DNA of 64,000 nucleotides. It comes from Ohtaekwangia koreensis (lineage in GTDB: Bacteria; Bacteroidota; Bacteroidia; Cytophagales; Cyclobacteriaceae). Location: the NCBI RefSeq assembly GCF_900167975.1, contig NZ_FUZU01000001.1, positions 2,813,331 through 2,877,330 on the forward strand, in the 5' to 3' direction. This document shows positions 17,228 to 25,888 of the stretch, in pieces; position 1 is the first letter of the stretch; every line of letters begins with the position of its first letter. Position numbers and translations under genes: made by a program. The notes below the pieces were generated by a model. It saw only the letters and a program-made list of their open reading frames with translations, was not told where the DNA came from and made no database searches.

Positions 17228-17956
17228 TCATCCTGCCTGTTGCTGCGTTTGTTGTATCGTAAAGACAGGTTGATATACCGGCACAAAGCGTCCGTCTGTC
17301 CATTGTATATCCCATGTGCCCGGTTTACCGTTTCGTATACGCTGTAGATGCACACGCCATTTAGGAAAGCCTATACCGGGTAGGTCATCTACAGTGGCAC
17401 TTGGAAGGGGAGTAATTTGCCAGCGCGATACACACGCTGTAGTACCTATTGTGCGGGGCTGATTGCGCAATAGGAAGCCTGTTACCTGGCTTTCTTCTAC
17501 AGCCAGCTGAAGGCGCCTGGAATGGGTAAAACTCATGTTTGGGAGCTCGCCGACTACAGCTACAAGAGCGCTACATTTCAGGGCTTCATCCAATGCCCAA
17601 AGTGCATCTTTTTCTTTTTGCACATCAACGAAAATAAACCGATCAGGGCTCAGGTCAAAACCCTTCAGTGCTGGTGGAAATAACATGCGCGTAGAACTTA
17701 TCCAGAGCACAGCTCTATTACTGCTCATGAGCAAATTGAGCAGTCCTCCCATAAAACCAATGGCAGCAGCTGTTTCCTCAGGCCTTACTGCGATAAACTC
17801 ATGCATGGCACCGAGTGGAAACGTTGCGTTTGGAAAGGCGTGTTTTAATGGGCCTAAGCCAGCTTCTAAAACCGTGTTCTGCACAGTTTTAAAACCCTGA
17901 AGGCGAAGAATATCGGCCTGCAGCCCTGCGAGAATATCGGCTTTTTGTTGAGACAC
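17228..17956 (-). CDS. imuA: ImuA, RecA-like mutasome subunit
   Basis: 242 residues. The protein matches the ImuA family of Bacteroidota: LQADILRLQGFKTVQN at the N-terminus, FPLGAMHEFIAVRPEETAAA as a RecA-like Walker region, AVLWISSTRMLFPPALKGFD, and RRLQLAVEESQVTGFLLRNQ. ImuA inhibits or steers RecA and is needed for the mutasome. It is the first gene of the imuA-imuB-dnaE2 operon. A perfect palindrome lies 37-53 bp upstream of the start (17993-18009), a likely operator. Confidence 0.9.
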   Translation of the reverse strand: MSQQKADILAGLQADILRLQGFKTVQNTVLEAGLGPLKHAFPNATFPLGAMHEFIAVRPEETAAAIGFMGGLLNLLMSSNRAVLWISSTRMLFPPALKGFDLSPDRFIFVDVQKEKDALWALDEALKCSALVAVVGELPNMSFTHSRRLQLAVEESQVTGFLLRNQPRTIGTTACVSRWQITPLPSATVDDLPGIGFPKWRVHLQRIRNGKPGTWDIQWTDGRFVPVYQPVFTIQQTQQQAG

Positions 17957-17992
17957 TTTGTAGTTCCTTTTGGTGAGGACAAAAGTATAAAT

Positions 17993-18009
17993 AACTAATT
18001 AAATTAGTT
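17993..18009. promoter_or_regulatory. 17-bp perfect palindrome upstream of imuA (candidate damage-response operator)
   Basis: AACTAATT-A-AATTAGTT, two 8-bp arms around one A, located 37 bp before the imuA start codon. Position and symmetry suit a dimeric repressor such as a LexA/S24- or MarR-like protein; no such gene lies nearby. Confidence 0.55.
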
Positions 18010-18486
18010 GTTGTGTCTAATTATTTTAGTTTGTTTTAGCTTAACAGTAGGTCAGGGACTGAGCCGCATGGAAATTAACTTCCCTTGAGAGTAACAACAC
18101 CCATTTCCGGTTATCAAATAATTTCTATCTATACAAAGCGTCTCAACAAGCAGGATAAATCGTAACCAAGCACTTTTCACATTTGTACTGTTCTCTTTTA
18201 TCTACATCGTTTGAAACGCAAGGAAATGGTATTTTAAATTAAGTACACCATTTTGTCAGGCACTGTTAAATCGTTATCAAAACAATTAAAAAGACATTTG
18301 TAGAAAGTTTGATAGTTTGATGTGGGGAATTTTGGAATACAGAAACGTATTTAAAGCCCATAACAATACTGCAGGAACAGGCCCACTTCAAACGCATTTC
18401 TCTGAGAGTAACTATTCCAGAGTATGGGAAAATGTAAGCTCAGTTTAAGCCCCATAAAGGATGAACTCCAATAAAAATCTTTAGCA
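18010..18486. other. Intergenic region between divergent transcription units
   Basis: About 480 bp without a gene, between imuA (minus) and the GAF/PAS protein (plus). A similar phrase occurs twice (CTTGAGAGTAAC near 18084 and TCTGAGAGTAAC near 18402), of unknown meaning. Confidence 0.4.
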
Positions 18487-20616
18487 ATGAAAGAATTTAT
18501 CAGAAAAAATGCAGTCGTCTTGGCCGTAGGGTTGATCATGTTGCTCATGATATTGGGAGCCAGCCTCATTTTGAATAACAAGGCTAGTATGGTAAAGAAC
18601 AATATCATACAAAAGGAATCTGAGAGCATTACGATGGCAACCAACGACCTGCTTTATCACTCACTTCATATCATTGATTTGGGTGTCAGGATTTACGGTT
18701 TCACCAAAAAGGAAGAAATGCTCAACGATGTCAAAAGAGCTTTTCATGATATGGATCCAACTTTTGAAACTTTGGAAGCCAGGCTTGCGGCCCAATCCTT
18801 CAAGGGCGCGGATGTAAAAAAACTTCATAAACATTATCTGGACTATGCCCGGTTCAATGAGCAAATGATAGAGAAGGCAAGGCTCGACAGCATGGAGGTG
18901 TTCAAAAGCATGCTTGCAGAAGATAAGGGTACGGAGTTATGGAAACATTGGTATGAGGTATCTGAAAAAATAAAGGCTTTCGAAGCTGAGCAAAGCCTGC
19001 AGGCAGTTACCAGCTATGAGGCGGCCCAGAACAACACGATCTATTTACAGCTGTTAATGTTATCGTTAGGTCTTCCCACTTTAGGCTTTATTATTTTCAA
19101 AATTAAAAATGATGATCTGGCGCTCCGGAACTTGCTTGTGAACTTGGAAGAGAACAACCGGCAATACATTTTCAATCCAGGGACTGAGCTGCTCGCCAAT
19201 GATCCTAAAACAGTCATAGACCATTCAATCCATCGCTTTAAAGAAGCCTCGGAATTGATCAAACGTATTGCCAGCGGTGACTTCGAAGCCGATTGGAATG
19301 GACTTACCATTACTAACCGCAACCTGAATGAAGATAATCTGGCCGGCGAGCTCCTGAAGATGCGGGAGAATATGAAACGCGTCAGAGAAGAGGATGAAAA
19401 AAGATTATGGAGCACCGAAGGGCTGGCTGCTTTCTCGGAAATAGTGCGTAATAATCAGGACCAGCTGGAAAAACTAGCCCACGAGACGCTCATTTACCTC
19501 TGCCGTTATCTTGATGTGCAGCAGGGAAGTCTATTCATTGTAAGTCAGGACGAACAGCAAAACGAAGACTATCTGGAAATGGCGGCTTGTTATGCCTTCA
19601 ACAAGAAAAAACACCTGCAAAAACGTATCAACATCGGGGAAGGCGTCGTAGGGCAGGCTTACCTGGAAAAAGAAACCACCTTGCTGAGCAAAGTGCCCAA
19701 CGGCTATACCAGCGTCACTTCAGGTCTTGGTGAAGCGACCCCTACGTGCCTGATTGTTGTTCCGTTGATATATAACGATCAGGTTGCCGGGGTACTTGAA
19801 TTGGCTGGATTCCAAGTTTTTGCCGATTACCAGATCGCCTTTCTGGAGAAAGCCGGTGAGTTTGTCGCCTCAGCCATCACGACGGTGAAAATTGCGCAGA
19901 ATATGCGACGTATCCTGCAAGCATCGCAACAACAGGCAGAAGAGCTCAAAGCCGCCGAAGAAGAAATGCGTCAGAATATGGAAGAACTCCAGGCAACCCA
20001 GGAGGAAACGGACCGCCGGGGAAATGAACTGGAACGGGCCAATGCCGAAGCAGAAGTGCAAAAGCAGCTGATGGTTCAAAACATAGAAAAGTTGAAAGAA
20101 AAGGAAAGAGAAAACGAGGTTCAGGCTGAAGAATTGCGCCAGAATTTAGAAGCATTGGCTTCTACGCAAACCGAACTGGAAAACAGTAAGCAAAAAATAC
20201 AAGCCATTCTTAACAAATCTCCCATGGGCATCCTGGTTGCCGATCAGCAAGGGAGTATTTCCCTCAGCAATCAGCCTCTGACAGCCCTGACCGGCTTTAC
20301 CCACGAAGAACTGGAGAAACATGCTTTTCAAACCTCCTTTAAATTTCTGCAACTCGGAAAGTTGCGGGAGGGCGATAAGAAACGCACCAAGACGATCCGG
20401 AAAGATGGTACTTCTTTCATGACCGAGGTCTATGTGACCACTTTGGAAGCGTCCTGGTTGCTCTATGTACGAGACGTAAGTATGGAGGTACAACGGGAGC
20501 AGCAGCTGGGGAAAAGTATGGAAAACGCTGAGCATCTCCGACGGAAAGCTGCCGAACACGAAGCAGAGCTCATGGCGAGAATCAGTCAATTGGAGAAAAA
20601 AGAACCACTTACATAA
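18487..20616 (+). CDS. Membrane sensor with GAF and PAS domains and coiled coil, no kinase domain
   Basis: 709 residues. A transmembrane helix at ~9-31 (VVLAVGLIMLLMILGASLIL), a periplasmic helical region to ~175 resembling CHASE3-type sensors, a second helix near 180-202 (LQLLMLSLGLPTLGFIIF), then a HAMP-like segment. A GAF domain covers roughly 325-460 (LCRYLDVQQGSLFIV, INIGEGVVGQAYLEKETTLL, LIVVPLIYNDQVAGVLELAG). A long coiled coil follows (~470-585), and a PAS domain sits at ~575-680 (ILNKSPMGILVADQQGSISL, LYVRDVSMEVQREQQ). There is no HisKA, HATPase, GGDEF or methyl-accepting signature, so the output must be by protein contact. The next gene, 21 bp downstream, is the best candidate partner. 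Confidence 0.85.
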   Translation: MKEFIRKNAVVLAVGLIMLLMILGASLILNNKASMVKNNIIQKESESITMATNDLLYHSLHIIDLGVRIYGFTKKEEMLNDVKRAFHDMDPTFETLEARLAAQSFKGADVKKLHKHYLDYARFNEQMIEKARLDSMEVFKSMLAEDKGTELWKHWYEVSEKIKAFEAEQSLQAVTSYEAAQNNTIYLQLLMLSLGLPTLGFIIFKIKNDDLALRNLLVNLEENNRQYIFNPGTELLANDPKTVIDHSIHRFKEASELIKRIASGDFEADWNGLTITNRNLNEDNLAGELLKMRENMKRVREEDEKRLWSTEGLAAFSEIVRNNQDQLEKLAHETLIYLCRYLDVQQGSLFIVSQDEQQNEDYLEMAACYAFNKKKHLQKRINIGEGVVGQAYLEKETTLLSKVPNGYTSVTSGLGEATPTCLIVVPLIYNDQVAGVLELAGFQVFADYQIAFLEKAGEFVASAITTVKIAQNMRRILQASQQQAEELKAAEEEMRQNMEELQATQEETDRRGNELERANAEAEVQKQLMVQNIEKLKEKERENEVQAEELRQNLEALASTQTELENSKQKIQAILNKSPMGILVADQQGSISLSNQPLTALTGFTHEELEKHAFQTSFKFLQLGKLREGDKKRTKTIRKDGTSFMTEVYVTTLEASWLLYVRDVSMEVQREQQLGKSMENAEHLRRKAAEHEAELMARISQLEKKEPLT

Positions 20617-20637
20617 ACAATCATAAAAAATACAATT

Positions 20638-21153
20638 ATGCCATTAATGCAAGGAAAGTACACAATCCTCACAGTGACATTAGCAATAGTGTCTTCGCCC
20701 GACATCGCAAAGACCATAGACGCTTATCTGGAAGAGCACCTGGGGCTCACTCACCACGAATTAGATCCGGAAGAGTTCTATGATATATCGATTTTTGTTG
20801 ATTGTATGGCGATTTACTGCGACTCGTTCCCTGACCCTACCAAAGCGGTGATTGAACTTGGAAAAAGAATATACCCGACTAATAAATGGACGGGCGCATT
20901 GCCTGCACACCTAAAAACGCCCCTGGACTTTATTGTCTTTGAAGCCGAAGGATTCAAAAATGCCTTTAGTCCGGATGTGGTACAACGCAAAATCCTGGAA
21001 ACAACGGAGCGTTCTGTTACGATGTATGCTCCTTCCCCTGGCTATGTCAAGGAGATGATGATAGGGGTTTGGCTGGGAATCCTGGAAATGATTGATATCA
21101 ACAGTGGGCAAGTAGAAGAAATCGCTATCGATACTTGGCGAATCAGCTGGTAA
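20638..21153 (+). CDS. Protein of unknown function, partner of the GAF/PAS sensor
   Basis: 171 residues, no signal peptide, acidic. I do not recognise the family with confidence. Visible features are an alpha/beta start (YTILTVTLAIVSSPDIAKTI), a conserved-looking middle (PTNKWTGALPAHLKTPLDFI) and the end PGYVKEMMIGVWLGILEMID, a pattern reminiscent of small ligand-binding proteins of the heme-NO-binding/V4R type, but this is only an impression. It is 21 bp downstream of the GAF/PAS membrane protein on the same strand, so it is probably co-transcribed and works in the same signalling path. Confidence 0.7.
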   Translation: MPLMQGKYTILTVTLAIVSSPDIAKTIDAYLEEHLGLTHHELDPEEFYDISIFVDCMAIYCDSFPDPTKAVIELGKRIYPTNKWTGALPAHLKTPLDFIVFEAEGFKNAFSPDVVQRKILETTERSVTMYAPSPGYVKEMMIGVWLGILEMIDINSGQVEEIAIDTWRISW

Positions 21154-21539
21154 GTATGTTATAATGAAGTCAGCCATGTCCAGAGTATTCAAGTACAAGT
21201 CGCCTGCAACTACAGGGTCGCGTTATATGCACCTGAAGGTCTGTGATTGATAACAATATTTTCTTCATATAGGTATATGTGATAGTACAGACTACAACGA
21301 CAGTATGTGGTAAATATACTTGTTCATGGAATGATACGATAGTAATCAAAATGTGGGTACGCGTATATCTGCTTGCTAGTTTGTTTATGGCGTCTATGCG
21401 AAATGGCTCCCAACCTTAAGAACCGATTCAGGACTTTTAAGGTTAATTCCGATATGTTGATCCTTGGTCAGGGCGCTTACTATACGGAAAATGATACTGA
21501 CCTTCCTTGTTCTCCTAGATATTTTTGATACACGGAAAG
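21154..21539. other. Intergenic region between convergent genes
   Basis: No gene recognised. An 8-bp inverted repeat (AACCTTAA near 21413 and TTAAGGTT near 21437) could form a weak hairpin but lacks a T-run. Confidence 0.4.
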
Positions 21540-23924
21540 TTATTCAGATCGTATCACTTCGATGGGATTTCTCAGGGCTGCATATATAGTTTGTGAACAG
21601 ATAACGGTCAGACCGATAAGCAACAGTATGACCACTCCGACAGCGTGCAGCAGTAAGCCTGGTTGAATCCGGTAAGTATATTCCTGAAGAATGGACTCAC
21701 ATGTGATGTAACAAACCGGTAATGCGAGACAACATGCCAGTAAAATAAGCAGTATAAATTTCCTGGAAATGAGTATAGTAATCTGACCAGTGTTGGCTCC
21801 CATGACTTTCCGAATTCCGATTTCGCTGGCGCGGGCTTTTGTGTGAAACATAACAATACCGATAAGTCCGAGTGAGGAGATTAAAACAGTGATGCACGAG
21901 AGAGAACTGATCATTTTGAAATCATCCAGCTTGATGAAATCATTGCTGTGAAAATCATTTTCAAATATACTATACTCCAGCGGGTAGTCGCGTTTGACTG
22001 CGGTCGATAGTTGTTGAACCTTGCGCAAGGTTCCATACATCTCACCGGATTTCGCCTTTACGGTAAGTGTCGAGAACTTGTCGGGTATATACCGGATCAG
22101 AAACGGTTTGATAGGTTGTTTAAGCCCCTGCACATGAAAATTTTTAATGACACCAGTAATTTTTAGGGAAAGGGAATCAATGGTAATGGATTGTCCGATA
22201 GCCTCAAGCGGTGTTTTGTATTTGAGACGCGAAGCCGCTTCTTCATTTATTAAAACAGTTGTCTCATTGCTGCCTTGCATCCGATCGGAAAAGTTGGTGC
22301 CAGCCAGCAAGGTGAGACCATACACCGGGATAAAGTTTTCATCCGCAGAGAAATATATAGCATCGATTGAATCAGGCTGGTTGTGTACCTGGCAATGCAT
22401 GGGCTGTGAAAATACGGGACGACCGGAGGATGCTGAAATCTGCTCGATCGTTGTTTCCTGCTCCAATGCGTTTTTGAAATATGCTATATCCACCGGTGGC
22501 AGGGTAATGTTTAGTATATTACTTCGATCCACACCATAGTCTGCCCGTGATATATAGCGGGTTTGTCCAATCATAACCAGCGATACTGTGATGAATAGTA
22601 GAGATACCGAGAATTGAATGGTTATTAAAGCTTTTTGCCATACCGGTGTGCGTGCTTCTCCCAATGTAATTTTATTCTTTAATGCTGTTGTCAGTTTTAC
22701 TTTTGATAACGCGATGGAAGGAAAGATGCCGCAGACAAAACCCGTGAGTATTGCAAATACAAAGAATACGGTATATAATTTGAAGTCGGGAGCTTGATTG
22801 ACTTCCCGCGCAAGATTGCTTGTAAGTGGTATAAAGTCCGTAAGGAACAATGCCAGCCCGAATGAGATCAGGGCAATTAGCATCGCCTCTGTGATGAATT
22901 GATGAATCAGGTGGATTTTCGTTGCTCCGGATATTTTCCGAATACCAATCTCTTTTACGCGACTGAATATTTTCGCGATAGTAAGGTTCATATAATTGAA
23001 AGCCGCGAGCAACAGCATGAGGACGGATATAATCAGCGGTATATACGGAACCGTTCGCGCATTACGCGATTCGAAATACAGGGTAGGAGAGTATACAAGG
23101 TCGTTAAGAGATTGCGCTATAAATTCCCGGTGGTCTACGGTTTCATGCATCACAGCATGCTTCATGGCATAGGTATCGGTCTCGATGAGTATACGATTAA
23201 CTTCATTCGGTGTGATGTCCTCGTTGGTAATGATATAGGTTTGCGTGTTGTAGATATCGCCCCAGCCGATCGGAATATTGATACGGTCAGACTGCGTGAG
23301 TGAAGGTAGTGTTGCCATAGACAAATACACATCGTACTCCATCCTCGAAGAGAACGGAGGCTTTTGCATTACACCCGTTACGGTAAACTCACCATATTTA
23401 CCCATTGACAACGGTTTTCCTACGGGATTTTGATTGCCGAAAAGCCGATGTGCAGCATCTTTGCTGAGTACAGCGGTATAGGCTTTACTTAAAGCGTGAA
23501 GTGGATCGCCTGTCGCAAGTTTGAATCCGAATACATGGAAGAAATCAGGATCGGCAAACACATTCTCGGTCTCAAATTCTTCGTTGTTCACTTGAATCTT
23601 TACCGATTCATTTACATCTGTTACAATGCGTGTTACCCGCTCGATAACGGAGTATTGGTCTTTCAAGTGGCTGGCCAGCAGGTAAGGCGATGTTGCAAAA
23701 TAATCAGCGTCACCTGATTTGGTAAATTGCCGGGTCGTGATTCGATAGGTGCGGTCGGGGAGCGGATGGAAGCTGTCAACATCAAAAGCATTTTTTGCCA
23801 TACTCAGCACGAATAGCCCGACTGACATGCTGGTAGCAAGACCAATGATGTTAACTATAGAAATGAATTTGTGTTTCAGTAGGTTTCGCGCTGCTATAAA
23901 TATATAGTTCTTTAACATTTCCAT
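21540..23924 (-). CDS. FtsX/MacB-like ABC transporter permease, possible peptide exporter
   Basis: 794 residues, the full two-half FtsX architecture of Bacteroidota. The N-terminal helix lies near 18-42 (FISIVNIIGLATSMSVGLFV), followed by a MacB-type periplasmic domain, three helices with KEIGIRKISGATKIHL between them (~290-400), a second start helix (~425-450), a second periplasmic domain, and the last three helices with ASEIGIRKVMGANTGQI, ending RNPIEVIRSE. No ATPase gene is in the window, so it would need one encoded elsewhere. It lies 25 bp downstream of the signal peptidase gene and is the last gene of the putative peptide operon (21540-30653). Export of the processed peptide is an attractive but unproven role; such permeases are very common in these genomes. 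Confidence 0.92.
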   Translation of the reverse strand: MEMLKNYIFIAARNLLKHKFISIVNIIGLATSMSVGLFVLSMAKNAFDVDSFHPLPDRTYRITTRQFTKSGDADYFATSPYLLASHLKDQYSVIERVTRIVTDVNESVKIQVNNEEFETENVFADPDFFHVFGFKLATGDPLHALSKAYTAVLSKDAAHRLFGNQNPVGKPLSMGKYGEFTVTGVMQKPPFSSRMEYDVYLSMATLPSLTQSDRINIPIGWGDIYNTQTYIITNEDITPNEVNRILIETDTYAMKHAVMHETVDHREFIAQSLNDLVYSPTLYFESRNARTVPYIPLIISVLMLLLAAFNYMNLTIAKIFSRVKEIGIRKISGATKIHLIHQFITEAMLIALISFGLALFLTDFIPLTSNLAREVNQAPDFKLYTVFFVFAILTGFVCGIFPSIALSKVKLTTALKNKITLGEARTPVWQKALITIQFSVSLLFITVSLVMIGQTRYISRADYGVDRSNILNITLPPVDIAYFKNALEQETTIEQISASSGRPVFSQPMHCQVHNQPDSIDAIYFSADENFIPVYGLTLLAGTNFSDRMQGSNETTVLINEEAASRLKYKTPLEAIGQSITIDSLSLKITGVIKNFHVQGLKQPIKPFLIRYIPDKFSTLTVKAKSGEMYGTLRKVQQLSTAVKRDYPLEYSIFENDFHSNDFIKLDDFKMISSLSCITVLISSLGLIGIVMFHTKARASEIGIRKVMGANTGQITILISRKFILLILLACCLALPVCYITCESILQEYTYRIQPGLLLHAVGVVILLLIGLTVICSQTIYAALRNPIEVIRSE

Positions 23925-23949
23925 GTGGCGATCTGATTATGGTTCGATT

Positions 23950-25068
23950 TTACTGTGGAGACTGAAAGATCCTCTTCCAGCGGATTTCGTTCCGGTATAT
24001 ATCTTTGGAGAAATATATAAGTACAACTTTCCCGATGATGTGATCTTCCGGAATAAATCCCCAGTGGCGGGAGTCCATTGATTTATCCCGGTTGTCGCCT
24101 AGCGCGAAGTAGTAATCTTTTCTGAATTGATACTCGGCTATTGGCTTATCGTCAATGTATAGACTCCCTTGGCGAATCTCTGCACGGTCGTTGTCTTCCA
24201 GGTTTTTGATCAGAGGAAAATAGCGTGCTATATTATCTGCATCCATTTTCAGCTTCAGGCCTTTTCGGGGAATCATAATCTTTCCAAAATGATCTTTGTT
24301 CCAATGTAAAGGCAGCCAATGCGGGTAAGCATTGAAATCCGAAAAATTGTCTGATTCCCTTCTGGTAATTTTCAGTACGTTCGTGTCCTTTTCAATCTTT
24401 TGTGCACCCAGTCCCGTAGTGTATATATCGTACTGAAAGTATTCTTTTGTAAACGGGTTCTCAATTAATCTGACCTGGTTCCTATAGTCAAATATATCCC
24501 ATTGTTTCGCCCCGGCTGCATCCAGCTTTTTACGGGTGCGAAGATCATGCCGAAAACTAACGGCATCCGTTACTTCACGTTGATCGTTGCAATATAATAT
24601 ACCATCTTCCAGCGAGATGATGTCGCCGGGAAGTGCAACAATACGCTTATTGATGACTTCATTTATTTCGTACGTGTCTTCCTGCATCGGGAGGTTAAAC
24701 ACCACGATATCGCCACGTGTTAAAGACGATAGTGCTCCGGTTCGGAGATATGGTATTATAGGATTTGAATATAGACGCAGGTTAAGATACTCCAGCAATG
24801 GGTTGCGATGATCGATCCAGGGGAGTTGCAGTATCCTGGGTATACGTGCTCCGTAATGAAGTTTGGAAACCAGTACACGATCGCCCTCCAGCAGCGTTCC
24901 TTCCATAGACGGACCGGTAACTTTGAAATTCCCGATCAGAAATATACTAACTATATATATAGCAAGTGCTGTATAAAGAATGGTCCGGACGGATCGCCAG
25001 AGCAGTGTACGTAATGTTTCTTTTGGGGCTGCTATATCTTCAACTTTTTCCAGTAGCATGGTTCTCAT
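23950..25068 (-). CDS. lepB: Signal peptidase I
   Basis: 372 residues. A cytoplasmic N-terminus is followed by a transmembrane helix (~29-46), then the catalytic Ser in FKVTGPSMEGTLLEGDRV (Ser54), the general-base Lys in INKRIVALPGD (Lys141), and the family's C-terminal box ALGDNRDKSMDSRHWGFIP. Length and the large insertion between boxes are normal for Bacteroidota. The enzyme removes signal peptides on the outer face of the inner membrane. Here the gene overlaps the preceding one by 29 bp and sits within an operon that also encodes a small peptide with a plausible signal-peptidase site, so it may be a dedicated enzyme rather than the housekeeping copy. Confidence 0.95.
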   Translation of the reverse strand: MRTMLLEKVEDIAAPKETLRTLLWRSVRTILYTALAIYIVSIFLIGNFKVTGPSMEGTLLEGDRVLVSKLHYGARIPRILQLPWIDHRNPLLEYLNLRLYSNPIIPYLRTGALSSLTRGDIVVFNLPMQEDTYEINEVINKRIVALPGDIISLEDGILYCNDQREVTDAVSFRHDLRTRKKLDAAGAKQWDIFDYRNQVRLIENPFTKEYFQYDIYTTGLGAQKIEKDTNVLKITRRESDNFSDFNAYPHWLPLHWNKDHFGKIMIPRKGLKLKMDADNIARYFPLIKNLEDNDRAEIRQGSLYIDDKPIAEYQFRKDYYFALGDNRDKSMDSRHWGFIPEDHIIGKVVLIYFSKDIYRNEIRWKRIFQSPQ

Positions 25069-25882
25069 CGTTAATAATCTTACTGTATTCTGTTAGAAGC
25101 AGGTTTTCAAACTCGGTAACCGATTGTAAAAGACCGTTCAGCGTATAGCCAGGCGTTGTGAGATACGATAAAAGCATGTTCGGCAAGGTTGCATATTCCG
25201 GATAGTGCTTACAAAACGATTGTGTGCATATAGTCACGTCCCTCGTAAAAATGCGTTCCTTTTCACTTACCAGTTCAAAGGCTGCACGAAGCAACAGGCG
25301 AATTACAAAGTGTATATGTGCACTGAGTGTTTCGGGTGCTGCTGTACGTACTGCTTGGCGCAATGCTTCTGCACGCTGATGAACTTGTGGCAACAGGTGA
25401 ATCGAGTCTCTACCGATCCTGAAGTTTCTGAACGAGGATTCAATAGCTATACCGGCAACCCGGTAGTAAATAATCTTTACCAGGAACTGAAGGCTCCGGT
25501 TGACTTCCAGTTCGGTGTACGTTACTACTTTTACCTGGATACGTTCAATAAACATGTACCTCCCGTGCAACCATGCGGTGGTATGTCGCAGCAGAGAAGT
25601 GTGTATTGTTTGCGTATCTTCGGCTACCGAATGAGACACCAATAGCAATGGAAATATATACTTTCCGTTTTTTAGCGACATAGGATGCTTGAAGTATAAG
25701 CTCCATTGCGAGTGGTGTAATACATCGGTAATCAGTCTAATCAGACCTGTAATGATTTCCCATTCCAGTATCGACACCTGTGAAGGGTCTTCTATCAGCG
25801 GTTTGATCTGCCCCTTGGCATCTGAATGTGAAACAATACGTTTTATACTTACGTCACGATCGAGTTCGTAGAAATAGTTCAT
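25040..25882 (-). CDS. Unknown protein, C-terminal half resembling nucleotidyltransferase-associated helical domain
   Basis: 280 residues, cytosolic, no signal. The C-terminal third (LLLRAAFELVSEKERIFTRD, then VTICTQSFCKHYPEYATLP and a Leu-rich helix) resembles the helical domain at the end of certain stand-alone nucleotidyltransferases, where the pattern is F-T-R-D-x-x-x-C-x-x-x-F-x-K-x-Y-P. The N-terminal part does not show the G-S-x-x-x-G...D-x-D active-site motif, so it may be a non-catalytic relative; I regard this assignment as tentative. It starts 6 bp after the JmjC oxygenase gene and overlaps the signal peptidase gene by 29 bp, so it is translationally coupled within the operon. Confidence 0.7.
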   Translation of the reverse strand: MNYFYELDRDVSIKRIVSHSDAKGQIKPLIEDPSQVSILEWEIITGLIRLITDVLHHSQWSLYFKHPMSLKNGKYIFPLLLVSHSVAEDTQTIHTSLLRHTTAWLHGRYMFIERIQVKVVTYTELEVNRSLQFLVKIIYYRVAGIAIESSFRNFRIGRDSIHLLPQVHQRAEALRQAVRTAAPETLSAHIHFVIRLLLRAAFELVSEKERIFTRDVTICTQSFCKHYPEYATLPNMLLSYLTTPGYTLNGLLQSVTEFENLLLTEYSKIINDENHATGKS

Positions 25883-25888
25883 ACCTGC

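Noticed and set aside
17224-17355. N-terminal extension of imuB into imuA
   Set aside because: The family start MARRYVSICF at 17223 gives a normal-length protein with the usual tight spacing to imuA; the extension overlaps imuA codons.
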